Shown: positions 52,093 to 59,249 of the stretch, piece by piece
Layout of the letters: every line of letters starts with the position of its first letter
Position numbering within the stretch: the stretch's first letter is position 1
Source: Malonomonas sp036526255
GTDB lineage: Bacteria > Desulfobacterota > Desulfuromonadia > Desulfuromonadales > Geopsychrobacteraceae
Reading direction: 5' to 3'
DNA: 64,000 nt
Assembly: GCA_036526255.1 (NCBI GenBank)
Contig: DATCYW010000079.1
Location: 17,445 to 81,444 of the forward strand
The notes under the pieces: model-generated
What the model saw: only the letters and a program-made list of their open reading frames with translations
Databases searched by the model: none
What the model was told of the DNA's origin: nothing
Position numbers and translations under genes: made by a program

Positions 52093-52111
52093 CTGTAATT
52101 ATCCTGTAATT
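52093..52111 (+). promoter_or_regulatory. Direct repeat CTGTAATT with 11-base period
   Basis: CTGTAATT (52093-52100) and CTGTAATT (52104-52111) lie 33-50 bases upstream of the sigma-54 promoter of the rTCA-type operon. The period fits two half-sites on one face of the helix, like a PhoB or other OmpR-type site. Confidence 0.4.
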
Positions 52112-52141
52112 CCAGCCACTCATAAAACTTTAATGTGATTG

Positions 52142-52158
52142 TTGGCACGCTTGTAGCA
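52142..52158 (+). promoter_or_regulatory. Sigma-54 promoter of the rTCA-type operon
   Basis: TTGGCACG-CTTG-TAGCA. The -24 GG (52144-52145) and -12 GC (52156-52157) have the exact 10-base spacing, and the only mismatch to the consensus is A for T in TTGC. It lies about 90 bases before the first gene, beside a sigma-54 activator gene. Confidence 0.8.
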
Positions 52159-52249
52159 ATAGAACTCTGTTGTGTCCTGTTGGACGGTAGGGCTTGTTTG
52201 TTCCGAACAATGCTGAAAAAGAGTTCTCGCTTTGCAAAGAGGGGACATC

Positions 52250-52921
52250 ATGGCCATCACGCCGAATCTCAACTCTCCGGCATCTCTTCCGCACATGCTG
52301 ATTGTTATCGGCAAGCCGGGGGCCGGTAAATCGACCCTGACCCACCGGCTCTCCAGAGAGCTGGGCCTGCGGTTGATCGCCATCGGCAACATCGCTCGCG
52401 TTGAAGCCGCCGAAGGTACAGATCTGGGGAATCAGGTTCGTCCCTACCTGTTGAATATGCTGCTGCCGGCCAAACTGGTTGGTGAAATTCTGGCGCGGGA
52501 GCTCGCCGATCCGCGTGTACGCGAGACAGGCTTTCTGCTCGACTGGACCCCGCGCAGCCTCGACGACCTGCAAAACCTCTGTTCCATCTTTGCCCATTAT
52601 CAGCTGCGCTCAAACTTAACGGTGATTTACGTGCGGGTCAGTGACGCGGTGGTCAAACAAAGAATCCTGCAGCACCGCGCGGTACTGGAAAAGCGGGTCA
52701 GCGACACCGAAGAGATTGTCGATGAGCGGTTGCGCCAGTTTGCCGAAACAGCCCCGCCGATCCTCGCCAGAATTCGCCAGAACGGCCTCAAATACCGGGA
52801 GATCGATGGCGAGCAGGAGCATGAGGCGGCCTATCGAAGTCTGCTCGCCTGCCTCGAACCGGGAACAGCCACAGAACAGTCCCGGCAGCAGTCAGCCGAT
52901 TGCCGTCGGATAAAAATTTAA
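52250..52921 (+). CDS. Adenylate kinase-like NMP kinase (first gene of the rTCA-type operon)
   Basis: 223 residues from ATG 52250 (GAGGGG upstream). P-loop IGKPGAGKST, NMP-domain residues and a core LLDWTPRSLDDLQ equivalent to LLDGFPRT of adenylate kinase; the LID region appears short (after RILQHRAVLEKRV). It transfers phosphate between nucleotides or a related substrate. The canonical adk gene should be elsewhere, so this is likely an accessory copy. Co-transcription with ATP-citrate lyase suggests balancing of adenylates or a regulatory role (inference). Confidence 0.75.
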   Translation: MAITPNLNSPASLPHMLIVIGKPGAGKSTLTHRLSRELGLRLIAIGNIARVEAAEGTDLGNQVRPYLLNMLLPAKLVGEILARELADPRVRETGFLLDWTPRSLDDLQNLCSIFAHYQLRSNLTVIYVRVSDAVVKQRILQHRAVLEKRVSDTEEIVDERLRQFAETAPPILARIRQNGLKYREIDGEQEHEAAYRSLLACLEPGTATEQSRQQSADCRRIKI

Positions 52922-52940
52922 TCCTGAGAGGAGCCTCGCG

Positions 52941-54215
52941 ATGCAGATCACTGGCATGAAGTATGGTCATCAACTCTTGAAGCTGGTTGATTTTCCGGTT
53001 GCCGAAACCCTGCGTGCCAGCGCTTCTCTGGATGAGGTGACCGGCCTGATCCAGCGCCACGGAGGTAAATGCGTCGTCAAGCCGGTCTTTTTGGGTGGCA
53101 TCGGCAAGAAGGGCAAGGCCGGACTGATCCGGATTGTCGATAACGCCTTCGAAGCGATGGTCGCGAAAAAAGACCTTTATTTCGCCATCCATGAGCAGGG
53201 CAATCACAAGGTTCAGGCCAACGGCGTCACCTTTGAGGGGTTTGTTCCATCGGATGTCGAGATCTACGTCAACATCAGCGCCTCGACCGAATACCGCAGT
53301 CCGGTGCTGACCCTGACCACCGACGGTGGTGTCGAGGTCGAAGACATCCCCCCCGAGCGGAAAAAAGTTATCAGCTTCAATCCGGCCACCGGCCTGAAGG
53401 CTTTTCATATCAACGATGCCCTGCAAGAACTCAAGTGCCCGGCGCAGTACATCAGCCCGCTGGTGCAGCACCTGCCGAAGCTCTGGCAGCTCTACGCCAA
53501 CTACGGCCTGACGGTCCTCGAGCTGAACCCGATCCGCATGGCGCTGGTCGGCGAGCGCTATCTGCCGGTCGCCTGTGATATCAAAGCCGCCTTCGATCAG
53601 GACAACCCGGCCTGGCGACGGCTCGGTTTTCCCGAAGAGGTATTCTCCACCGAGCTCTCCCGCTTCGAGGCTGAGATCAACGTGCTGCGCACCCATCAGG
53701 GGCAGAGCGACGTGGTCGAAATCAACCCGCAAGGAACCATCCTGCCGTTCATGTTCGGCGGCGGCGCCAACAGCGTCGCGACCGAGGTTCTCGGCGACCG
53801 CACCATTCTTTCAACCGACTTCGGCGGTAACCCGCCCTACGCCAAGATGAAGGCGATCGCCGAGATCTCAATGCGTCACTGGCTGCCGCAGACCCGGGTG
53901 CTGCTGATCATCGGCGGCCGCGCCAATAATACAGATATCTTCAACACCTTCAAAGGGATGTTCGACGCGCTGCGCGAAGCGATTCATCTGAACCCGGATA
54001 TTCACGTGGTGGTCGGCCGCGGCGGCCCGCGACTGGTTGAGGGGTTGACCTATGCCCGCGACATTCTCGATCGCCTGCAGATTCCTTATTCGTTTTTCGG
54101 CTATGACAGCAGCATGGTCAGTGTCATCCAGTATGCACTTGATCTCGATCGCTGGCTGGAAGAGAACCCCCATCGTAGTCGTCCGGGTCGCGTTCCGGCA
54201 GGAGGTCACGCATGA
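52941..54215 (+). CDS. aclB: ATP-citrate lyase beta-like subunit (ATP-grasp, divergent)
   Basis: 424 residues similar to the ATP-grasp/citryl-CoA-forming half of ATP-citrate lyase. It starts with KYGHQLLKLVDFPVAETL and has the ATP-grasp VVKPVFLGGIGKKGKAGL. The metal-binding LELNPIRM corresponds to the LEINP motif, and NPQGTILPFMFGGGAN and TDFGGNPPYAKM to the C-terminal succinyl-CoA-synthetase-like domain. The length is near the roughly 400 residues of green-sulfur bacterial AclB. It should phosphorylate and CoA-activate citrate together with the downstream subunit. The ATGA overlap with that gene implies stoichiometric translation. The sequence is far from canonical AclB, so substrate is inferred. 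Confidence 0.75.
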   Translation: MQITGMKYGHQLLKLVDFPVAETLRASASLDEVTGLIQRHGGKCVVKPVFLGGIGKKGKAGLIRIVDNAFEAMVAKKDLYFAIHEQGNHKVQANGVTFEGFVPSDVEIYVNISASTEYRSPVLTLTTDGGVEVEDIPPERKKVISFNPATGLKAFHINDALQELKCPAQYISPLVQHLPKLWQLYANYGLTVLELNPIRMALVGERYLPVACDIKAAFDQDNPAWRRLGFPEEVFSTELSRFEAEINVLRTHQGQSDVVEINPQGTILPFMFGGGANSVATEVLGDRTILSTDFGGNPPYAKMKAIAEISMRHWLPQTRVLLIIGGRANNTDIFNTFKGMFDALREAIHLNPDIHVVVGRGGPRLVEGLTYARDILDRLQIPYSFFGYDSSMVSVIQYALDLDRWLEENPHRSRPGRVPAGGHA

Positions 54216-56917
54216 CGAACCAGATGCCATTCCCTTACTTTGTCGGTGCGCAGAGCCTGCACGAGCTGGCCAACAGCCATTCACGGGTCTGCGTAATGAA
54301 CATCCTTGGCACCGAGAGCAGCCAGGTGACGCCGCTGTCGCATGTCTTCAGCGGCAACAACGTGGTCGCCGGTGTGCAGTACGGCAGCGTCGGTGAAGTG
54401 CTGGAGACCGACAGCGGACCGATCCCGGTTTACGGCAGTGTTGCCGAAGTGATGCGGCATGGCCATCAGTTCGACACCGGCGTCATCTACCTGCCGCCGG
54501 CGGCGGTCAGTCATGCGGTTTCAGAGCTCTGCGTGCATAACCCGCTGCTCAAGCGGATCTTCATCGTCACTGAAAAAGTCTCGGTCAACGACTCGCGGTT
54601 GATCCGCTATGTCGCTCAGAACCGCCAGGTGGATGTGCTCGGCGCCAACTCGCTGGGGATCGCCAACTCCTGGGACCAGGTGCGGATCGGCGGCGCGGTC
54701 GGCGGCGACAACCCGGCCGGTTGCCTGAAAAAGGGGAGTATTGCCATCTACAGCAACTCCGGCAACTTCTGCACCACCATGGCCGAATATCTGAAAACCA
54801 GCGGTTTCGGTACTTCGACCATCTTCAGCAGCGGCAAGGACCTGTATATCCAGTTCGCCTTGGCCGAGTTTCTTTACTGCGCCGAAAACGATCCGCGCAC
54901 CAAAGCGGTGGTGGTCTACGTTGAACCGGGCGGTTATTACGAAAAGCAGGCGCTCGACTGGATCGCCTCGGGTGAACTGAAAATCAGCAAGCCGATCGTC
55001 GTCTGCGTGACCGGCCGCTGGAAAAGTCGGTTGATGCGCCCCTGCGGCCATGCCGGTGCCATGGCCGGCGGCAGCGATGACGCCTTTGCCAAAGAAGGCT
55101 GGTTTGACGATTATTTCGGCGTCTCGGCGTTTTCCACCAGTCACCCGCAGGTCAGCCGGCGTGGCGTGCGGGTCGAGACCATTCAGGATCTGCCTGCCGC
55201 AGTTAAGGCGGTGATGGCCCAGTTCGGTGAAGCCTCCGACTTCCCGCCGCAAGGCGACCTCTCGCTGAAACCCTGGATGGTCAACCATCAGGGGCTTGAG
55301 CTGCCGGAGTCGCTCCGCCTGAGCCCGGTGCCGCCGCCATCCCCTTATGACCTGCAGCTGGCCGAGGCCAACCGGCAGGTCGGCGCCACGCTGGGGCGCG
55401 AATCGATGCGTAACTCCTCCAGCGCCACCCGCGTCGTGGAAGAAACCCAGCAGACCGAACTCTACGGCCGGCCGATTCTCGACCTGGTTGAAAAGCCGTT
55501 TTCCGCATCCTGTCTGTTTGCGCTGCTGCGTTGCGATCTGCCTGAGCAGGCGGCGCCGCTGGCAAACGCCCTCTATAACTGGCTGACCCTGCAGGCCGAA
55601 CAGCGCAGTCTGCCGGTCGCCGATTTCGGGCGCAACAACGGTTGTACACCAAACGCCTATCTGGCGGCCGAGATGCTGCTGGCCGGCAATAACCAGAACC
55701 TGCAGGAGCTGGTCAGCATCAGCCACAGTCTGATCGATCAGTTCTTCCACGTCAGCACGGCCAATGCCGCGCCGGACGACGAGCTGCTGCAGCAGGGGCT
55801 GAATGCTCTCGAACTGCCGCAAGGACAAGTCACAGAACAGGACAGCCGCTGGGCCGATTATTGCCAGTCGCTGCTTAGCTCCTGCGGCGGCGAGACGCTA
55901 TTGACCCGGTTTGCTAAAGAGTACAGCGCCCGCGAACAGCAGCAGGACCAGCGCAGCAACCCGATGCGTCTGTTGGCCAGCGCTATTCTGCTCGGCTGGG
56001 CCTGGCCGGCGCTGAAGAACCGGCGGATTCCACGCTCAACGGCGGTGGAACTCGGCATCCATCTGGCCATGCACAGTCTGGTCGTCGCAGCCGGCGCGGT
56101 CACCCCGCTCTGGCCGGAGCAGTCTGAGGCCGCTTTCGAGCAGGACTTTGTCGAAACTCAGTTCCGCAGTCTGTTCGGCCGGCCGACGCGCAACAGCGCC
56201 GAGCGCTTCGAGCTGAACGCGCTGCTCAATCTGACGGTCAGTAACGGCCCGGGCACCCTGAGCTCGATGGGGGCGAAAGAGAGCGTCAGCGCCGGCAACG
56301 GTGTCGCCACTGCCTACGCCGGATTCATGACCAACACCGGTCTGGCTCACGGCGGCAACGGTTTCCGCGCCATCGCCTATCTGCTTGAGGTTTTCAAGGG
56401 GCAGGATCCCTACCAGTTGCCCGAAGCCGAGCGCGGCCCCTGGCTGCAGCAGCTGGCGACCGAGTGCGCCCGCAACTACCTGGAGCAGAAGCGCAGCCTG
56501 CGCGGGATTACCCCGCCGGCACCGATCCCCTGCATCAACCATCCGGTCTTCAAAGGCAAGCCGGTCAACGTCGACCCGCGTGAAGTGCGGATCAGTGAAC
56601 TGCTTCAACAACAGGGGATCAAAAACCCTTTTCTTGAGTTCTATCATCATCTGGTGCAGGAGCTTTATAACGTCGGCGCCACCCGTAACGTCTTCTGCGT
56701 CAATGTCGACGCGGTGCTGGCGACCCTTTCGCTCGAACTGTTCTGGCCGCAGCTGCAGACCGGCGCGGTCGACGCTGAAAAGATGCAGGATGCCGTCTTC
56801 CGCCTGTTCCTTTATGGCCGGATGCCGGGCATCGCCGCCGAGATCGCCGATCACCTCAGCCGTGGTACCGACATGGACTGTCGGACCCCCAACTCGGAAC
56901 TGCACTATCTTGCTTGA
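54212..56917 (+). CDS. aclA: ATP-citrate lyase alpha-like subunit, enlarged and divergent
   Basis: 901 residues, much longer than typical AclA (about 610). The N-terminal CoA-ligase half (about 1-350) has LGANSLGIANSW, GSIAIYSNSGNFCTTMAEYL and the phospho-histidine CGHAGAMAGG (His280). A middle block of about 300 residues (about 360-660) has no counterpart I recognise. The C-terminal citrate-synthase-like domain follows. By eye it has INHPV (His777) and NVDAVLATL (Asp833), which align with catalytic human His975 and Asp1026, but SNGPGTLSS (Asn678) aligns with the DHGP motif containing His900. So one of three citryl-CoA-lyase residues is changed. From memory, divergent ACLs were proposed for magnetotactic cocci; the family was not verified here. 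Confidence 0.72.
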   Translation: MTNQMPFPYFVGAQSLHELANSHSRVCVMNILGTESSQVTPLSHVFSGNNVVAGVQYGSVGEVLETDSGPIPVYGSVAEVMRHGHQFDTGVIYLPPAAVSHAVSELCVHNPLLKRIFIVTEKVSVNDSRLIRYVAQNRQVDVLGANSLGIANSWDQVRIGGAVGGDNPAGCLKKGSIAIYSNSGNFCTTMAEYLKTSGFGTSTIFSSGKDLYIQFALAEFLYCAENDPRTKAVVVYVEPGGYYEKQALDWIASGELKISKPIVVCVTGRWKSRLMRPCGHAGAMAGGSDDAFAKEGWFDDYFGVSAFSTSHPQVSRRGVRVETIQDLPAAVKAVMAQFGEASDFPPQGDLSLKPWMVNHQGLELPESLRLSPVPPPSPYDLQLAEANRQVGATLGRESMRNSSSATRVVEETQQTELYGRPILDLVEKPFSASCLFALLRCDLPEQAAPLANALYNWLTLQAEQRSLPVADFGRNNGCTPNAYLAAEMLLAGNNQNLQELVSISHSLIDQFFHVSTANAAPDDELLQQGLNALELPQGQVTEQDSRWADYCQSLLSSCGGETLLTRFAKEYSAREQQQDQRSNPMRLLASAILLGWAWPALKNRRIPRSTAVELGIHLAMHSLVVAAGAVTPLWPEQSEAAFEQDFVETQFRSLFGRPTRNSAERFELNALLNLTVSNGPGTLSSMGAKESVSAGNGVATAYAGFMTNTGLAHGGNGFRAIAYLLEVFKGQDPYQLPEAERGPWLQQLATECARNYLEQKRSLRGITPPAPIPCINHPVFKGKPVNVDPREVRISELLQQQGIKNPFLEFYHHLVQELYNVGATRNVFCVNVDAVLATLSLELFWPQLQTGAVDAEKMQDAVFRLFLYGRMPGIAAEIADHLSRGTDMDCRTPNSELHYLA

Positions 56918-56953
56918 AGCAGCGCCGTTGCTGATGACTGAAGGGTTGAACTT

Positions 56954-57640
56954 ATGAGCAAAACACCGCAACTGATCACCATCGAACTGGAGGGGCGCAA
57001 AACCCAGGTACCGGCCGGAGTGACGGTCATTGAGGCGCTCTGGGATACCGGGCATGACGTCAAGCGCGGCATCGGCTGCCTGTCCGGGCTGTGCGGCGCC
57101 TGCACCATCGCCTACATGGAAGAGGGGGGGCGGCGGGTCAAGTTCGGGCTCGGCTGCCAGACCCTGGTGCAGCCGCAGATGAACGTGATCATGCTGCCGT
57201 TTTTCCCCTCGCGGCGGGCGCTGCACGACAAGCCCGCGCTGGCCGATCCGGCGACACGTCTGGCCGATCTTTATCCGGAACTGCACAGCTGCGACAACTG
57301 CAAGGGGTGCAATGTCTGCCCCGAATGGATCGTTGTCGCCAAGGTGATGCAGGACGCCATTCAGGGGGATTATGCCAGCGTCGCCAAAGGGATGCGCGCC
57401 TGCATCATGTGCGGGCTCTGCGCCTCGCGCTGTCCGCGCGGGATCGCGCCACACTTTGTCGGCCAGTTTCTGCAGCGGGCCTGGGGGTGCAGCCAGGAGG
57501 CACCGGGCAACCTGAGTCGCCGTCTGGTCGAGCAGGATAATTTCAGGGACGAGTCGGGCTGGGCGCAGGTGCATGGGAAAACCGGCGCTGAACTTGAGGA
57601 GCTCTGCCGGCAGATTGTGCAGCCCGCAGGAAAGGACTGA
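56954..57640 (+). CDS. Soluble fumarate reductase/succinate dehydrogenase-like iron-sulfur subunit
   Basis: 228 residues. N-terminal [2Fe-2S] domain with CLSGLCGACT and a later GCQTLVQP cysteine; C-terminal ferredoxin region with CDNCKGCNVCP and CIMCGLCASRCPRG. This is the FrdB layout, and it resembles the Fe-S subunits of soluble fumarate reductases more than the membrane enzyme at 22546. It is 36 bases after the ATP-citrate lyase gene and 2 bases before the FAD subunit gene. Likely passes electrons to fumarate; the electron donor is unknown (ferredoxin or NADH reductase not seen). Confidence 0.8.
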   Translation: MSKTPQLITIELEGRKTQVPAGVTVIEALWDTGHDVKRGIGCLSGLCGACTIAYMEEGGRRVKFGLGCQTLVQPQMNVIMLPFFPSRRALHDKPALADPATRLADLYPELHSCDNCKGCNVCPEWIVVAKVMQDAIQGDYASVAKGMRACIMCGLCASRCPRGIAPHFVGQFLQRAWGCSQEAPGNLSRRLVEQDNFRDESGWAQVHGKTGAELEELCRQIVQPAGKD

Positions 57641-57642
57641 GC

Positions 57643-59232
57643 ATGTACCCACCTGAACTGGTTCAATCGATAGAGAATCTGCCCGCCGCCCGTACCGAGT
57701 GTCTGGGTCCGCCGCTGCAGAGCGAAGAGGAGCGCGGCAAGTTGCTGCGCGACAATCATCCGGATCTGCAGTCCGCGGCTTTCCGGCATCTGCGCGTCGG
57801 TGCCAGTCGCGGTACGCGGGTCGCTCACGAAATTGCCGATCAGCTTGAAGCCGCCAGCGATCTTGATTACGCCGATCTCGACCTGAACCCGACCCGCAGC
57901 ACCGATGTGCTAGTGCTCGGCAGCGGCGGCGCCGGGCTGATCGCCGCCTTGAGTGCCGCCTCAATGGGGGCCAAGGTGCTGCTGGCGACCAAGCTGGGGG
58001 TCGGAAATTCTAATACCATCATGGCCCTGGGGGGAATGCAGGCTTCGGTGGCTGACGGCGATTCGACCCTGCGGCATTTCGCCGACACCATGCTGGCCGG
58101 CAAATCGGTCGCCAGGCCAAGTCTGGTACGGACCATGGTTGAGGACGGCCCGCGAATCGTCGAATGGTTGCGCAAGCTGGGGGTCGATTTCGATCGGGAT
58201 GACAAAGGCAACTTCTCAACCCGTAAGGCGGGGGGCTTAAGCGCACCGCGAATCCTCTCGGTGGGTGACTTTACCGGACTGAATATCCTCAAGGCGCTTA
58301 AGGACGAAATCCGCTGCCATCCGAACATCGAACTGATGGAGTTTTCGCCGGCGGTCGAATTGACCACCAGCAAGTTCGGTGAGTGCAACGGCGCGGTACT
58401 CTTTCAGCTGCCGATCAAGCGCTATATGACTGTCTCCGCCAAGGCGGTGGTGCTGGCGACCGGTGGCAGCGGCCGGCTGCACGTGCAGGGTTATCCGACC
58501 TCGAACAACTTCGGCGCCACCGGTGACGCTGTCGCCCTGGCTTACCGGGCCGGCGTCGAGCTGGTCGATCTGGATTCTTTCCAGTACCATCCGACCGGGC
58601 TGGTGTTTCCACAGCACATGGTCGGCATGCTGGTCAGCGAGGCGGTCCGTAGCCACGGTGGGCAGCTGCGCAACAACCGCGGCGAACGCTTTATCCCTGA
58701 ACTGGAAACCCGCGATCTTTGCTCCTCGGCGATCATCAATGAATGCAGGCAAGGGCGAGGAGTTCGTACGCCGGGCGGACAACAGGGGGTCTGGCTCGAC
58801 ACCCCGCAACTGGAAGAAGCTAAGGGGGATGGATTTCTGCGCAAAAAGCTGCCGCATCTCTACAAGCAGATGCTGCGTATCGGGATTAACATCACCAAAC
58901 AGCCGCTGTTGATTTACCCGACCCTGCACTATCAGAACGGCGGGGTGGTCATCGATGAGAAAGCCGAGAGCAAGGTTCCCGGCCTGTTCGTGGCCGGCGA
59001 GGCGGCCGGCGGGATTCATGGTCACAACCGCTGCATGGGCAACTCGCTGCTGGATATTTTCGTGTTCGGCCGGCGGGCCGGACTGGCGGCGGCCAAGCGG
59101 ATGCACGACAGTCCGGGGCAGCCGACCCTAGGTCATGTGAGCCGGTTCCAGCAGGAGCTGAAAAATCTGCGGATTTCAAACCTTGCCCGTTCACCGGCGC
59201 TGTTTCCGGAATTTATTTCTACCCGACTCTGA
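57643..59232 (+). CDS. Fumarate reductase-like FAD subunit without covalent-FAD histidine
   Basis: 529 residues. Rossmann FAD motif VLGSGGAGLIAALSAASMGA, active-site FQYHPTGLV, RGERFIPELE and FAD/substrate residues GGIHGHNRCMGNSLLD. The loop that in membrane enzymes carries the FAD-attaching His (RRAHSIAAQGG) reads GNSNTIMALGG, so FAD is probably not covalently bound, as in soluble fumarate reductases and L-aspartate oxidases. L-aspartate oxidase (NadB) is the alternative, but the paired FrdB-like gene and operon favour fumarate reduction in the reductive TCA cycle. About 80 N-terminal residues precede the FAD domain. Confidence 0.8.
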   Translation: MYPPELVQSIENLPAARTECLGPPLQSEEERGKLLRDNHPDLQSAAFRHLRVGASRGTRVAHEIADQLEAASDLDYADLDLNPTRSTDVLVLGSGGAGLIAALSAASMGAKVLLATKLGVGNSNTIMALGGMQASVADGDSTLRHFADTMLAGKSVARPSLVRTMVEDGPRIVEWLRKLGVDFDRDDKGNFSTRKAGGLSAPRILSVGDFTGLNILKALKDEIRCHPNIELMEFSPAVELTTSKFGECNGAVLFQLPIKRYMTVSAKAVVLATGGSGRLHVQGYPTSNNFGATGDAVALAYRAGVELVDLDSFQYHPTGLVFPQHMVGMLVSEAVRSHGGQLRNNRGERFIPELETRDLCSSAIINECRQGRGVRTPGGQQGVWLDTPQLEEAKGDGFLRKKLPHLYKQMLRIGINITKQPLLIYPTLHYQNGGVVIDEKAESKVPGLFVAGEAAGGIHGHNRCMGNSLLDIFVFGRRAGLAAAKRMHDSPGQPTLGHVSRFQQELKNLRISNLARSPALFPEFISTRL

Positions 59233-59249
59233 GTCAAAAGGAGTGACCG

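Noticed and set aside
54521..55828. 435-codon minus-strand frame opposite the ACL alpha gene
   Set aside because: Same reason: antisense of a strongly motif-bearing gene.
56036..57964. 642-codon open frame on the minus strand
   Set aside because: It lies opposite the ACL alpha, Fe-S and FAD genes, which have clear motifs. The translation is Arg-rich with no family motif or ribosome site; a shadow of GC-rich coding sequence.
57643..59232. L-aspartate oxidase NadB
   Set aside because: A similar fold without covalent-FAD histidine, but it is paired with a FrdB-like Fe-S gene in an rTCA-type operon. The identity remains a secondary possibility.
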